Origin: Ceratodon purpureus | Taxonomy: Eukaryota > Streptophyta > Bryopsida > Pseudoditrichales > Ditrichaceae | Assembly: GCA_014871385.1 (NCBI GenBank) | Contig: CM026426.1 | Span: 63,240,324-63,304,323 of the forward strand | Length of the DNA stretch: 64,000 nucleotides | Reading direction: 5' to 3' | Shown here: positions 36,460 through 49,640 of the stretch, piece by piece | How positions within the stretch are numbered: the first letter of the stretch is position 1 | Layout of the letters: every line of letters starts with the position of its first letter | Notes under the pieces: generated by a model | Database searches by the model: none | Told to the model about the DNA's origin: nothing | What the model saw: only the letters and a program-made list of their open reading frames with translations | Made by a program: the position numbers and the translations under genes

Positions 36460-38070
36460 ATGACTCCAATTCGTGTACACTATTCCTTGTTTTTAAGGGT
36501 TTTGTATAACCAAGCATCCCATTCTCACCTTCACAGAGGAACTCTAAACAATCTTTGTGCTCCTGAAAAATGGGGGTTCCTCAGTTCTAAGATCGGCAGG
36601 CCATATGCGTCCATCCACCCACAGATCGATATTACTCTCACCCCGTGCTCTCCTCAATGGAAAACTACTTCTCGACGCTTAGGTATCCATTGACTTTCCT
36701 CTCCGGATTAGTGGTGCACACTTGCTTGGCAATTTAATCTGCGGAATATACAAACTACATATGTTTGTGACATCAGAGAAAGCCATGCTGCAGCACTTGA
36801 CGTTGCTTACAACGGAACGGTAATTTTCCTAATTAGCAGATCTAGAATCAGAAACACGCACACCCGCCAGAACATTCACTTTGGCGCTAGAGAATGCCAC
36901 GAGACAGTTCTACCGCACTTTTCAGAGACCCCCTTTGCGCTTGAAACTGCCTTGCTGGTCTTTGGAATACTTATTTTTCCTGGGTACAAATGAACCAGAA
37001 ACAATAGTTTGCAGAAACAGTGCGAGGTACACAAAGCTCAAAAAAATATTCTAATTCCTCGGTTTTGGGTACACTTTGTTGACCTTGGAATTTTATATAG
37101 TATCAGTCACTGCACACGTTGGGTGACTCCGATTTTATAATTTGGAAACCTTGAGGCATGGTTGGTACACCATAGCCTTCTCATGATCGATCATCACTTC
37201 CCGAGCCTTGCTGGTTGCTTGCCCACTTCAAAAATTGTATAGAGATTACCCTGCCCCTTAAGCCCTTGCACGGCCTCTCACAAACCCAAAATAATCTGTA
37301 ATGATCAGTTCAGATGTCAAGCAATATTTTACACATGTATGTAGCGTAATTTTTGTGACTTTAATATAGAAGCATTACTGCTCGTATTGTCCAATAAGGT
37401 GACAGCAGTGGGCAACGCCTTCGCTGCAAGCGATTGGTTGGACCCTCCAAACGCCAATTTGGCAACGTGCTGGCACCATTGGTGCCAGCATGTAAAGTGC
37501 ACGGGCATGGCCATATTTTGAGGCACGGATTCTGACCAAAGGCCCATTGCAGACCCCATATTTCCCCTAATGCTTGTATATAAAGACATGTGAGTGCTGT
37601 CGGCATAACATGTGCATTCAAATACAAATTTTTCCAAATAATCTGCTTGCACGCTACATTGCAAACCCCATATTTCCCCTAATGTCACATAAAAAAATAA
37701 ATACATCCCATAAAGTCATTTGCCGAGCCTAGCACGAGTGGTCAGAGATGCTAGTATGCTCTACTTCTGCCTCAATATCTAGGAACCTTTGAGCTCGTCC
37801 GTCGAATAGTTTGGTCCTCGCTATCGTAGATGGTGGTGAGTCCATTGTGCACAACAACTGCGCTTGGTTCACTGCATAAACAGGAATTTGATGCATCACT
37901 ATCGACGGAATAATATTCTAACTACACTCCATGATTATGCCGGAAAGGGGTTGCACATTCGTTTTCCTGCACTCATATGAAATTAGTGACTTTCACTCAA
38001 CATGAGTTATAATGAGATGATCAGAGGATATGATGGAATTAAGCAGAGCAAAGTTACTTACTCGAGCGCG
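36460..38070. other. Spacer between transposase-like and methyltransferase-like genes
   Basis: No coding signal. Contains a perfect hairpin at 37,468-37,490 (TGCTGGCACC-ATT-GGTGCCAGCA) and a 26-bp direct repeat, TTGCA(G/A)ACCCCATATTTC-CCCTAATG, at 37,547 and 37,660. Confidence 0.6.
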
Positions 38071-38077
38071 AGTTTCT

Positions 38078-39838
38078 TCATCTCTTTTTGTCAATGTATG
38101 AGTTTGTGGAGATAGGAGGCTCGGCATCCGTTGAGGTGGTCTTCTCTTCCATGGAGGTGTTCTCTGCAGTGGTAGGCTGTACTACTGCTTGCTTAGATGG
38201 AGCAAGAGAATTCAAATTCATGAAGACATCGTTGAAGATGTCTTCGTCTGCCTCTAATGCAAAGATGTGGCGCCCAGTATCCCGGCAGGCTTTGATTGAT
38301 GCTCCTACAATCCATATCCACTGTATAGTAAGTACCAACATGTACTTCTTCTTAAGCAAAGCAAATTCATGACAATTCGGCAGTAAAACCCACATGTGGC
38401 GGCGGCAATGTTGATGACCACGTCCCCTTCATCAGTCGTGGCGCAAATCAAGCTCTCCAAGAAGAGCTGATCCTTCTCCCTTGATCCGCGTCAAGGTACC
38501 CGATTCCTCATTGCCTAGGTTGCTATCGTTGTCCAATTCTGAATTACATCGTCCTCGGCAATGTCGATTCCATGCCTACAAAACTCTGTCGGTACTGTCC
38601 GAAACTCGAACTTCGAATGAGTAGAATGGGTAATAAGGTGGACCCGAAAACAATTCGTCGTGGATCCGCTCTTCTTCGAAGAGCTGAGCCGCACACGATT
38701 GTATTCTAACCAGGACTTGTGATATGAAAATGGGAAATATTTGAACCACTCCCTTATTTCCTTTTCTACTTCTCCATCGTCAGCACTGTGAATGACGATT
38801 AGAGCGCCGCTGTCATGCTGAATATGTCCAGCAACGCCGAAAACCCCTGCAAGGAAACATTTGTCTCGATTGTTCTATTGTAGAATGTCGATTTGTTGCA
38901 GTGAAACACCTAGAACGCTTAACTTCTTCGGCACATCCGCGATCACGAGATCGGCATAACCTCCTCCACGAACAAGTTTGCCATTCATGTATCTTGGCCA
39001 CTTATTTGTTATGCCCTTCATCCAGTCAAATACAGCATGGAAGCCCTTTGATATCCCCTTGAATTTGCTCAATGCTTGGAGATAGGCCAACCTTCTCCAG
39101 TGTTGTTGTCTCAGCCTTCTCAGTCCCTGGCTTCTATGCCGTCCTCTTTCTTTGCAATGGCTCCTTGCTTTGCGGTGGCTCCTTACTGGTTTCCTTTGAC
39201 GTCGTCTTTGGCTGACCACCTCTCTTTCGTTTTTGCGCGCTGACTTCTCTAGCCCCCGTCTCTACGAACACAGCATGCGCATCTGAGTCGGCTAGAATGT
39301 CTAAATTTGGGGGGAGGATGTCCTCAACAAACTCATACACCTCCTCTTCGCCATCCTTCTTCTTCGTGTGCTGTTCTTTGATTGCCTTCTCCGCTTCAGT
39401 GACCATAGTCTTTGGGCACTCGAGGTACGAGCATCCCTTATTGAGGTGCTGCAAGTTGTATACCTTTCTTTGGTTCACTGTAAACATATACTCCGAGTTA
39501 TTGGTCTCCTTCCAGCTCTCCCAAGCTGCTGGGTACGCATCTACCACTCCAATTGGGATGAGTTCCCGCTTAAAGTACCTATAGACCAGCCTCTTCATAG
39601 CCATGTCTGTTCCAGCCTGGGACGCAAAGGGAAGTGATCTGGAGTAAGGATTAGCACCTGTAAAGAATGCCCCGTAAGCCTTCTTCTATAGGAGCACTCG
39701 CCACTTCTCCACGTAAGTGTCGATGGGGACTCGTTTTGGCCTTACCGTAGGGCCCGTTTCTGACGCCTCTTCTTCCTTTTGAATCGATTCAAGCCAAGTA
39801 ACGCACTCAGCTTCCGCAGATTCCTCAAATTGTAGATT
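38078..39838 (-). pseudogene. DNA methyltransferase-like (N6A/N4C, beta-type order) C-terminal half
   Basis: Minus-strand order: SAEAECVTWLESIQKEEE near 39,830; RPKRVPIDTYVEKWRVLL, an in-frame TAG, KKAYGAFFTGANPYS; a region at 39,604-39,134 ending in a Lys/Pro-rich linker; then FHAVFDWMKGITNKW and YADLVIADVPKKLSVLG near 38,930, at the place of the catalytic (D/N)PP(Y/F/W) motif but reading DVPK; then EKDQLFLESLICATTDEGDV near 38,440; a short intron; and GASIKACRDTGRHIFALEAD, resembling the AdoMet-binding motif (FxGxG...GR...E.D). Catalytic motif before AdoMet motif is beta-class order. Stops (TAG 38,875 and others) and frame changes break it. Activity is unlikely given DVPK. I infer it is the 3' half of the ParB-like gene at 61-62.3 kb. 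Confidence 0.5.
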
Positions 39839-40204
39839 TAATTAGCCCACAGAAAGAGATTAGGGCAGATTCAAAAATAAGATCTCCCATATAAAACGAA
39901 GTGACGAAGGTGGACGTTTACGAAGCTAAGCAGGAGATTATTACATTAGCCCAGAAGGCAGCTCTCGAAAGCCATGGGCCGAGCACATTCTCCGAGCACG
40001 GAGTCACGGGAAAATTTAATGTCTTTCGCAAACTTTCTGACCCGTTCCACATCCTCAGCCACTTTGCCTTTGCTTTTGGTGATGCTTCAGCACTGGCAAC
40101 CATAAGCTACTTGTTCAAACCTCATCTCCATCTTCCTTGGATGTTTGTCATTGTGGTTTTTAATCTGCGAATCCATCCAACTTAATCATCTTCCCAAACA
40201 ATTA

Positions 40205-41590
40205 TGCCAAGAAGTCGTGAACGGACATCAAACTTACACGACATAGATCCCGAAGAAAATGACATCCCCGCAACATTAAAACACCAAAAAAGTCAAGGAA
40301 GGATTCTCCAGAGCAGTTTAGAGATCAAACTTTTTGATGACCCCTCACAATAATCTCAGTTAATTGTCACCGATTATCAAATTTACACGACATGGATCCC
40401 GAATAAAACAACATCCCCACAACATTTGAGCACCGAAAAAACCGATGTCGGGTCTTACAGAGCAGTTTAGAGATCAACCTTTCTGATGGCCCCTAACAAA
40501 ATTCTCGAATACTCGTTACCAAACACCAGACTTAGATGACACGAGAACCTGAATTTAAGACGTCCCCCAAGTTTTAAATTATCCCGAAAACCTCTGTCCG
40601 ATTCTACAGCACGATTCATAGTAGTTAAAACATCACCAGTCTTGCACTTTATGCGCAAATTTTAGCATGTAGAGTTAGTTTTCAACGTCAATATCATGAA
40701 ATTAGGCAAATTTGTCCATTAATTGGGTGATAATATACATGGAACCATACAATCCAATACACTACCGCACATATTGATGGTAAACATTTATGTCTGCTGG
40801 ATCCGATAGCTGAAAACCGAGACCTCGCGATCTCACCAGGGACAACGGATACGTACAAAACCTCCAATATAAATAACTCTAAAAATGATAAGTCGGATCC
40901 GACAGAACAATTTCATGTCCCGAGATAATGGAGACGCCTCCCCAGATTCGTTGAATGAAACAACAATTTTTGAAATTTAAATGTTCACGATATGAGGGTA
41001 CCACGATATTACTTGAACAAAAATACGAATCTCGGATCCGACAAAGCAATTTCCAGGTCCAAGTTTTACGAGACCCCTGCCCCAATTCGAGGACATATCT
41101 CACTGGACAACAGAGATTTTCAACAATAAAATTTGAGGGAGAGACAATACCACGATATTACTTGAACAAAAATACGAATGTCGGATCCGACAGAGCAACT
41201 TCGCCGTCCAAGTACTACGAGACCCTTGCCCAAAATTAGAGACATTCCTCACTAGACAACAGAGATTTTCAACAATCAAATTTGACGGATAGATAATACC
41301 ACGATATTACTTGAACAAAAATATGAATGTCGGATCCGACTGAGCAATTTCCAGGTCCAAGTACTACGAGACCCTTGCCCAAAATTGGAGACATACCTCA
41401 GTGGACTAGAGAGATTTTCACAATAAAATTTGACGGACAGATAATACCACGATATTACTTGAACAAAAATACGAATGTCGGATCCAACAGAGCAACTTCT
41501 AGGTCCAAGTTTTAAGTGACCCCTGCCCAAAATTGGAGACATACCTCACTGGACAACAGAGATTTTCCACATTAAAATTTCAGGGACAGA
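40205..41590 (+). repeat. 149-bp satellite, left part of the array (older, diverged units first)
   Basis: Clear units from about 40,880: CCACGATATTACTTGAACAA recurs at 41,001, 41,150, 41,299 and 41,447, that is every 148-149 bp. From 40,205 to about 40,680 there are strongly diverged 150-bp units (TTACACGACAT.GATCCCGA at 40,228 and 40,378; CAGAGCAGTTTAGAGATCAA) that align with the same monomer. The array is cut at 41,590 by a hAT-type insertion and resumes at 58,311 in the same phase. Confidence 0.9.
41583..41590 (+). repeat. 8-bp target-site duplication, left
   Basis: GGGACAGA, part of the satellite consensus GAGGGACAGACAATACC. It pairs with GCGACAGA at 58,311-58,318 (7 of 8). Eight bases is the hAT length. 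Confidence 0.8.
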
Positions 41591-41699
41591 CAGGGTTGTC
41601 ACACAGATCGGGGACGCTCGGGACTTCGGGACGTCCGGGGACATCCGCCAGCGCCCTCGGACGTTTTGTTACTTAGGGAAAAAAAACACCCGCACAGGT

Positions 41700-42110
41700 T
41701 TCACCCCGGGGTGAAACCACACCTTGAACGCGGGGGAGGGGTTGCGGGGGGAGGGAGCGCCCGTTGCCGCGGAGGGGGGGGGGGGGGCGGTCCGCGGCGA
41801 CCGCCTCTTGCCGTCGTCGGCGACGGCCCCTTGTTGTCGCCGCCGTGGGGGGGACATCCCTGGCGACAGCCCCTTGCCGTCGCAGTAGTGGGGGGCGGCC
41901 TTCGCCGAGGACGGCCCCTTACCGTTGCCGCGGAGGGGGGGGCCTTCCCCAACGACGGCCCCTTGCCGTCGCCGCGATGGGGGGGGGGGGGGGGTGGAAG
42001 GGCGTCCCTGAGGACGGCCCCTTCCGTCGCTGCGGAGGGGAGGCTTGCCGCGGCCGCGTCGAGGGGGGGGCGTCGGCGGCGACGGCCGTGACAACCCATG
42101 ATCTGACGGC
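41700..42110 (+). promoter_or_regulatory. GC-rich ACGGCC repeat block 1, upstream of hAT transposase
   Basis: Degenerate tandem units of about 50-60 bp with core GACGGCCCCTTGCCGTCGCC alternate with G-runs (14 G at 41,774; 16 G at 41,979). Open frames on both strands here are due to composition. A TATA-like sequence follows at 42,187. Confidence 0.7.
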
Positions 42111-42185
42111 CCCTCGCTTGACTTACGGCCTCAACGGCCGTCCTCCCTTGATTTTTAGGGCTTACTCCCTGGCATTTCATAAGAT

Positions 42186-42195
42186 GGATATAAAG
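42186..42195 (+). promoter_or_regulatory. TATA-like box of the hAT transposase
   Basis: GGATATAAAGGA lies about 75 bp after GC block 1 and 230 bp before the first clear coding sequence. Confidence 0.45.
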
Positions 42196-42417
42196 GAACC
42201 CTCCTCGAAGTTGGCATTACACTTTTGAATTGTACTCCATGTGCTACTAGTTGCACTAATATACGTGTGTATCTGTTGCATGGTGAACGGCGGCGTTCAG
42301 AAGTGTGTTGAATTGGAGCTTCTTCAGAGGCTCTAGTTCTCTTAAGGACTTGTTACCCCAATTTTTTGTAGTTTTTCGGGCGATCTATCAAGTGTAGTAA
42401 TCGCGTCTAGAATTTAC

Positions 42418-45385
42418 TCACCATGGTATACCAAAGTTCATGTGATTGATGCGGAGAAGAAGAAGATTGAGATGGTTCACTATATGCTATGCAAGAACAC
42501 TTTCGTAAATAGGATTGAGCGGATGCTCAGTCATTTGGGCTATGACAAAGTTCTAGGGGTACGGACTAGTGGTGTAGGTCGTTGCACTAATTTGTCACCC
42601 GCTATACAATCCTTGTTCAAGAATTGCGGTGGCATATTCCCCAACGACTCCCGAATATTCATGTCGGACGACATTACTTCCTCCGTGACTTGTGGCAATA
42701 TATCCCCGAGAGTGAACACTCCCATGGATGTGGACTCATGCGCTCAATCTAGGGTTTCAACTCCAAAGAATGAACCCGTCTTATTGGGTGAGGGTCTACC
42801 TTCCATTTCCACTCTTCTGGGGGAAGGTAGTGGACAGTTTCCTCCATTGAAGGCAAAGAGGCAATCTACCCTTCAAGAGGGCTTCGAAGAGACTCAGAGG
42901 CGGGAATGCGACAAAGCATGGGCCACATGTTTTTACGAGAACAGTATCCCGTTTAACGTGGCTCGGAGTGCCTCTTTCAAGGACGCGGTGAAGAAGACGT
43001 CCAACATGAAGAGATCATACACACCTCCATCTTTCCACCATCTCCGAACAAATTTACTAACCCAAGCAAGGACTGATTTGGAGACTTCCTTGAATGATAG
43101 GACTTTTTCCAGTGTTAGGAAGTACGGGGGAACGTTGGCCCTCGATGGATGGACTTCTGTTCAGCAGTCGCCCTCTAATAAATGCAATGCTGGTATCTCC
43201 TGCTGGTGAGTTATTTTTGGGAGCCGTTGACACGAGTGTGAAAGAGAAGGATGCCGTCTTCATAGCGACCGTCATTGAGAAGTTTATCCAACAAGTTGGA
43301 AAACAGAACATCATTCAAGTATGCTACGATAATGCTCAGGTGATGCTTAATGCCGGAAAGTTGGTCCAAGCACTCCATCCATCCATATTTGTCCAAGGAT
43401 GTGCTGCCCATGCGATGGACCTTTTGCTGGAGGACTGGAGTAAGATCTAGTGGGTCAAGGATCTACTAGATCGGGCTAAAAACTATGGTTAAGTTCATAA
43501 AGATAAGGCAAATGCCACTCTCGGTATATCAAAAGCACGAGGCAAAACTTAGCTTGCTGATGCCTAGTCAGACTAGGTTTGCATGGCACTACATTATGAT
43601 TTCGCGTCTACTGAAGGTTAGAGGAGCACTCGAGCAGAGCGTTGTGGATCCTCACTGGAGAAACTAGGAAACAAAGAAGACCTTATCTGCCCGTGACCAA
43701 GCAAAGATCTCACGTGATGTTAAGAGGGTTGTCTTGGATGAGGTTTTCTGGGAGCAATGTGAAAACTTCAAGTCGATGACGAGTCCCGTTGTATATGCCC
43801 TACGAGAGTTTGATGCAAAAGAATCGGCATTACGTAAAGCCTACGTTGTTCTCTGCAACCTTGAGAAGCATGTTCGCTCTTTACGCCATGAGCCCCTCAA
43901 ATTGGACTCTGACAATGTTGATCTGTGCGAGGAGTCATTCTATGAGCATAAAGCCATGGTCAAATCACCCTTACAGTGTGTTGCTGCGCTTCTAAACCCT
44001 TATCTTATTGACGATGAGGACCTTCACAATGATACTCATGCGATGGCATTGGCGAAGGAGGTCTTGTTGTCGATGGCTCCTGCTACATTGAAGGAAGTGG
44101 TTATTGAAGAGTTCTTCGCATTTCGTGAAGCTTATCCTCCGTTTCGTGATGTACGTGACTCCTCTAAGTCACAATTGCCGCCTTCTGGTTGGTGGGATAT
44201 ATACGGATCCATTGGTAAATTCATTTCTTCAATTGCAAAAAGGATTTTAGCTCAGCCCCTGTCTTCTTCTTTATGCGAGCGGAATTGGAGTAGCTACTCC
44301 TTTGTCCACGACAGGAAGCGAAACCGTTTACTTCCGGAAAGGGCTAATGACCTCGTGCTTGTGTATACAAATTCCAAGATAATTTCCTAGTCCAAGTTAA
44401 GTGCCTTAGGGAGGTTCCATGGGGAGTTGGAGGGGAAGGAGGATCCGAAGGCCGTGGAAACCGAGGACGTTGACTACTCTAGTGAGTCTGATGTTGATCT
44501 ACCCTTCGACGATCTATCAATTGACCCCCCTAATGACAACCCAGTTGACGACCTCGAGGTTTCATGGAAAGGGAAATCCTGTTGTTCTCCTGCGCTGATG
44601 GAGCGTGTTTTCGAGTATGATGATGTCGAAGAAGAAGGTACCAACGAGGAGGATATGATTCCTCTTGCTTCCCTTCCGAATGGAGACAGTTTACTAAACA
44701 GTGATAAGATTCTACGGGGAGGATCATCTCATACTACCGTAGGTTTGGTCGTAGCAAAGAAAGAGGAAGACCCCACCCTTCATACTTCTAAGGTTGTTTC
44801 TCCAGACTTTAACCGCATAAAGGAGGAAATGGTTCCACCCTCTACAAAGGAGGAAGTGCCCGTACCTGTACCGGGTGCGTCTCGGACATTGTTTGGAACC
44901 GCAAAGACTAGGGTCCAAGTTGGTGGGTTCGAAACGTCCACGAGGTTGGTTGACTTGTCTAAAAAAATGAAGGCTGATGCTAAGGTTGTTGAAGTAGCGG
45001 AGAAATGTAGGAAGAGATTGGCCCGAATCAACAAGCGGACTCGAGCATTCTCTCTACTGATGACGGACTACCAATTGGGCATCTCTTTGGGTAGAAGTTG
45101 GCTTTGGGAAAACCGGACATATTTCCTGAAAAACCCCCTGCTAGAGCCATGTTCAAGCGGAAAGCTGAAGATAAGACTCAGAAGGTGTTGGCTTTCAATC
45201 CTGGGAAGCCAAAAACTCCTTTGGATGTTGCGAATGGCCCAAAGAAATTCATGAACCCATTTGAGTCAAAGAAGAAGACTAAGGGGAGGGTGAAGAAGGT
45301 AAGCGAGAGCAATGGCGATGACGAAGACGATTCTTCCGGTCCTACTGGGGCTGAAGTGAAGGACGACAGCGATTATGTGGCATGA
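42418..45385 (+). pseudogene. BED/hAT transposase with acidic C-terminal extension
   Basis: SPWYTKVHVIDAEKKKIEMV and NRIERMLSHLGY form a BED zinc-finger remnant (W, Cys and His kept, one Cys not seen). PPSFHHLRTNLL, ALDGWTSVQ and RPLINAMLVSPAGELFLG are DUF659-type core motifs, with a frameshift at about 43,165. VCYDNAQVML and GCAAHAMDLLLEDW follow, then TAG at 43,448. TRFAWHYIMISRLL, TAG at 43,665, PLSSSLCERNWSSYSFVHD is the hAT dimerisation motif. After TAG at 44,388 the frame stays open for an acidic region (DVDYSSESDVDLPFDDL) and a Lys-rich tail reached by a shift near 45,095. Such enzymes cut and paste hAT ends in the nucleus. It is inactive as written, but is the likely driver family for this insertion. 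Confidence 0.85.
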
Positions 45386-45790
45386 TTGCGCACGATAGTT
45401 AGAAGGCAGCATTTCCAGTGCACCACCTTAGAATGCCACTCTTTTATGAATGTCCATTTCTAGAAACCATTATCATATTATATACATTTAAGCGGTGGTG
45501 CTTGCCTCTTCAATATTGTCCTCCACGTTGCGTACTTATGTTTACTTTGATTGTACTTCTTGCAATTTCTTTCTCGTAATGAATGTACAAAATCTACATA
45601 TGAAGTTCGATGCATCTAAGTACTAACAATTCTTTCAACACAAATGCAACTCCGAGAAAACATAAATGAAATTGTATCAAAACCAGAAGTAATTTTTGCA
45701 AGTACATATAGAGGTAGAGTAAAGTCCATACATCCGGCTACGCAACCAATATATATACTGCTCTAAATACGACTATCACCCAGTGTATTG
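45386..45790. other. Convergent spacer, likely shared 3' region
   Basis: AT-rich, with AATGAATG- and AATAAA-like stretches. No ORF. Transcripts from both sides should end here. Confidence 0.4.
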
Positions 45791-48700
45791 TCACATTAAC
45801 CGTAGTAATGCGGGTACCATGTCCAACGAAAATACTGTACTCAACGTCCATTGTTTGCATTTGACCTCCGAGTTTGGCGTCGCTCGCTTGGATGTGTTTT
45901 TTACCCTCCGATAATATTCTTCTTGCACGCGTTCCAACGAACGACGATTATCTTCCCCCCATTCAGGGTCATCTTCATAAGGACCGTCCCGATTGCGCTT
46001 CTTGGAATTCTTCCCGTCCCACAACTCCTTTGCCTTCTCAATCTTGGCTACTGTTTCTTGCACAATCTTCTCAATACTAGCGCGTGACCAACGAGAAGAA
46101 TTGCCCTCCGCACGTAGTGCCCTTCTCGAGTCACAAACTATTTTCTGAAGGGCATCGTCAGACTTCTTAATGATCACCCAGTAGTCTAGGTCCGAATATT
46201 TGAAGGATTCCTCTCTAAAAGTGCGACGATGCCGAATGCCTTCTTCTAGTTTGCTCAATACAAGTGCCCTCCCAACCGGGGTTTTGTCGTACATCTTGTA
46301 CTCATCAAGTTGCCCATAGTTCCGTTCTACTTCTCTTCTTTTACCATTGGCATCTACCACAACTTCCGGTTTTGGAAACCGGAAGAAGCGATTGCCATGT
46401 ACACTCCAATGTCCACCGAAGTTCCTACAAAAAAATTCTCGCTCCTTAGCATCCAAAATTTCAAGTGCCCTCATCTTCACCTCATAGTCGTGTGTCATCC
46501 ATGAAAGATTGTCCAATTCGGCATTGCCCGCCGTAGATAGTTGGTGAGTCATTGTCTCCGGGTTCGAAGCAAGTGATTTGCCCCAATCAAAATAATTCAC
46601 CTCTTTCTTAGGTAGTTGGTCTAGTGGTAAATTCCACCGATCAAACTCATGCCCAGGCGGCAATACGTGTTGTAGTCCCAGCATCTCGTAAAAATGTGAA
46701 CTAATTGGGGAGCGGCACATAACACACTGGTTGTTGTTTAAAGCAGCCTTCGCGATGCAGGTTATGTGGAACTTGTGATTACAATTTCCCATCTCAAAGG
46801 CCCCTTCCGGCCCAAAATATTGTTAACAAATGGGACACGTCTCCTTCAAATATTTGCTCCATCATTTCTGAACTATGTAATGTGCGCTCCATCATTTCTC
46901 CTACATTGCGCCATATCGTGATTTTTGTAGCATCCTCGCCGCCCTTGGCTGCTGCCTTGTTATACTTCTGTAAAGATGATTGGATAGCTTCTTCAACATC
47001 CATGGAAGTAATTGCACATTTCTTCATATCCTGTTGTGCTCTAGAGACTATTGTCTCCTTATCTCGTAGTTTGTGGACCCAACCAAGCCATGATAATGCC
47101 CTTGTGGAAGATGGTGTATCATCTACCATCTGTATAGTGGTCTTCAGCTTTTCCAGTTCTGTACGGGCCTCGTCTCTTTCCCTTCTAGCCACCTCCAAAT
47201 CCCGTAAAAGAATGTCTACTTCTTTTTAATCATCCATTGGCCCTTTTCCTCTATCCTCATGTCTTGGTGTTGGTTGGCTAGAGCCAATGTCCAATGGAAC
47301 TGGACCAGATGTCCTTTTAGACTTTTGAGACGCCATCCCTAGTGTGGCCCCATCTCCACTCTTATTGAGAATTTAGAAAGGCCGAGGTCATTGGAATCCT
47401 CATCATCGCTCAGTACTTCAATGACACGATCCTTTCCTTCCACCTTCACCGCTTCCTTCTTCACCCTAGGCCTCACTTCTTCTATTTTTCTTTTCTTCTT
47501 ATCTTTCGGGTGGTACTTTTCGCACTCTTCCAATTGTGCACGCCAACTCTTCTTCACATTGTCCAACCTTTCTGTCAATTTCTCGATTTGTTGTGTTGCC
47601 TCCATTGAATCCTTACTCAGCGTCACGTTCTCTTCCCCTAATTGCACACGGTCTTCCAGAAGAGGCTTAATGGAAGATACCAAAGTCTCAAAGCCGAGGG
47701 CACTGTGTATCATGCCCGGAGTGATACTTCCAAATGCATGAGCCATGTTTAGAAGATCTAGTGCCATAGCGCCTAATACGGAAGCCCCTTCTTTCAGGGT
47801 GTGTGCAATCTTCAACACATTATGAATTTGTTGCACTTCCTACGTGGTTTTTCCTACATCGCCTCCCTCCGTGGTATTCTCCAAGCCCCCACGCCGTTCA
47901 TCAGAGCACACCTCCGTCCATTTGATGCTAAAATGTAGTAACTCCTTCAATGATTCGTTGTTTGGCATTGACTTCATTTGCTCCATAATCTCCGAAATGG
48001 AATGAACTGCATCCTCTGTGCTATCTTCTTCGGTAGGCACTTGTACTATTGGCAAGGAACTTGGACCATCATCCACTGAACGAGGGTTGGAGCATCCAGC
48101 TTCCGCAGCCGTAAGATGTGTTGAACAGTCATTGTCCACCTCAACTTCCACCTCATCCACGGCTGCCTTGCCCTTTGTATCGTTGGAAGATTTCAGCGTG
48201 ATTCCCAAGGTCTGCTCTAGGAATAACAGGGACATTGGTTACCGTGGCAGTAGGGAACATCGTAGCGATCACATTGGAAATGGCAACGGGCTTCCTTTCC
48301 TCTGGACGATGTGGAGTTTCATTATGTAAGTTCTTTACTTCATTCTTCGGGGAAACTCTTCGGATGTGGCCACTGCCCCTTTCGGAACTCCGCTACGACA
48401 TTCTTTGCTTGCAAAGGATCGATCAGATATAAATCCGGAATGTCTCTTATCATCCATCCAATTTGCAACGGCCTGTCTTTTGTAGTGGGGTACGTACACC
48501 AACTAATCTTCCGCTTCAATATTAGCTCGGCATATACCATACTACAAATGGTATAATTGAAATGGCCTTTGGTAGGCTTACGTTGCTCAAAGAGAGTAGT
48601 CCAGACCTCATATGCTCGATGCAAGAAATGGTCATCCATGCATGACCAGGGCTTGCAGGTAAAACTCCGTGTGTTCAAATCGTGTTGTTCTCGGGGCCAC

Positions 48701-48906
48701 AACTTATCAATGTGATACATCTTCACATAGGTCTTGCACTCCTTGTGCGTCCAGTAAATGTCCCCCACAGATTCCCAGCCTTCTTCCGCTATGATGTTTT
48801 TGTTGTCTAGCATCTCCCACGAAAAGTTGTGGCATGCTCCCTTCGGCCTATTCTTCTTCCCGGTTCCTCCAATCTCATCATGTTGCGGATCCGCCATAAT
48901 AACCAC
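45791..48906 (-). pseudogene. Gene with CK-YVKM domain, coiled coils and RING-H2 site
   Basis: Start 48,906. Residues 1-188 hold AEEGWESVGDIYWTHKECKT followed by YVKMYHIDKLWP and VYAELILKRKISW, homologous to the gene at 53.5 kb. Next come an acidic region and helices (48,235-47,840, TAG, 47,836-47,339) with coiled coil EATQQIEKLTERLDNVKKSW and a Lys-rich part, then coiled coil ARRERDEARTELEKLKTTI. A one-base shift leads to YLKETCPIC, TAA at 46,823, then GNCNHKFHITC and QCVMC: spacing C-x2-C-x14-C-x-H-x2-H-x2-C-x10-C-x2-C, a RING-H2. A 290-residue charged tail follows (DRWNLPLDQLPKKEVNYFDW). It is convergent with the transposase, 406 bp apart. An E3 role is inferred from the RING spacing. Stops and shifts break it. 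Confidence 0.65.
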
Positions 48907-49001
48907 GTTTTAAACAAAAACGTTATGGTTTTGTTTTAAAGAAAACAAGGAGTTGATAAATGACGGTTTACAAAATAACGAATATAGAAAATTCAAAAAC
49001 T

Positions 49002-49019
49002 CCCCCCCCCCCCCCCCCC
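49002..49019 (-). repeat. 18-C run in the presumed 5' leader of the RING gene
   Basis: Eighteen C on the plus strand, preceded by AAAATTCAAAAACT and followed by ACAATAAAAATGGACCCC. The kinase gene's leader has a matching 18-C run with similar flanks at 57,471. Confidence 0.85.
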
Positions 49020-49135
49020 ACAATAAAAATGGACCCCATCTCCTCACCCCCTAGTACCAACAAGCTCCCAACTGAATTAAGAAACTGTAGCAGTACGAAG
49101 GGGACTATTGACGAGAGTGAAGTGAGGAAGATGGA

Positions 49136-49640
49136 GACGGCCGTCGCCATATATGGCGACGGCCTCCAATCCTATGGCCGTCCCCCCGAGCCTAGGGCCG
49201 TCGGCCCCCGACCCTACGGCCGCGGTCAATGGCCGTCGTCCCGATCCTGACGACGGCCGTTGGGGGCCGTCGGGTCGGGGGCCATGGTTACGGCCGCGGG
49301 GGTCCGTGCCTCCGCGGCCGTCCGATCCGGCCGTGTCCTTGGCGACGGCCGAACGATGGCGGCCCTCGCTGAGGGGACGGCCGCGAAGACGGCCCACGAA
49401 GGAGCGGCTGCCGGCCGTCTGATCGTGGCCGTCTCCGCGGCCGTCGTTGTCTGATGGCGGCCGACCGCGCGGTGACGGCCGCGAAGACGGCCCCGTCGGC
49501 GACGGCCCGCGGCCGTCTTATCGGGGCCGTCTCCAAGGCAAGGGCCGTTTGATCACGGCCGTGGTCGAGGGGCCGTCTCCGCGGAAAGCCCCTGGCGGAG
49601 ACGGCCCCAGGCCGCGGAGACGGCCCTCGGCCGCGGAAAA
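49136..49640 (-). promoter_or_regulatory. GC-rich ACGGCC repeat block 2, upstream of the RING gene
   Basis: Very dense (A)CGGCCG/GGCCGT motifs on both strands. GCCATATATGGC at 49,146-49,157 could serve as a TATA-like site facing the RING gene, about 240 bp from its start. Confidence 0.6.

Noticed and set aside
41666-42228. Several 140-160-codon ORFs on both strands
   Set aside because: Produced by GC-rich repeats and G-runs; Pro/Gly/Arg low complexity in all frames. The same holds for ORFs at 49,077-49,719, 52,414-53,109 and 57,429-58,235.
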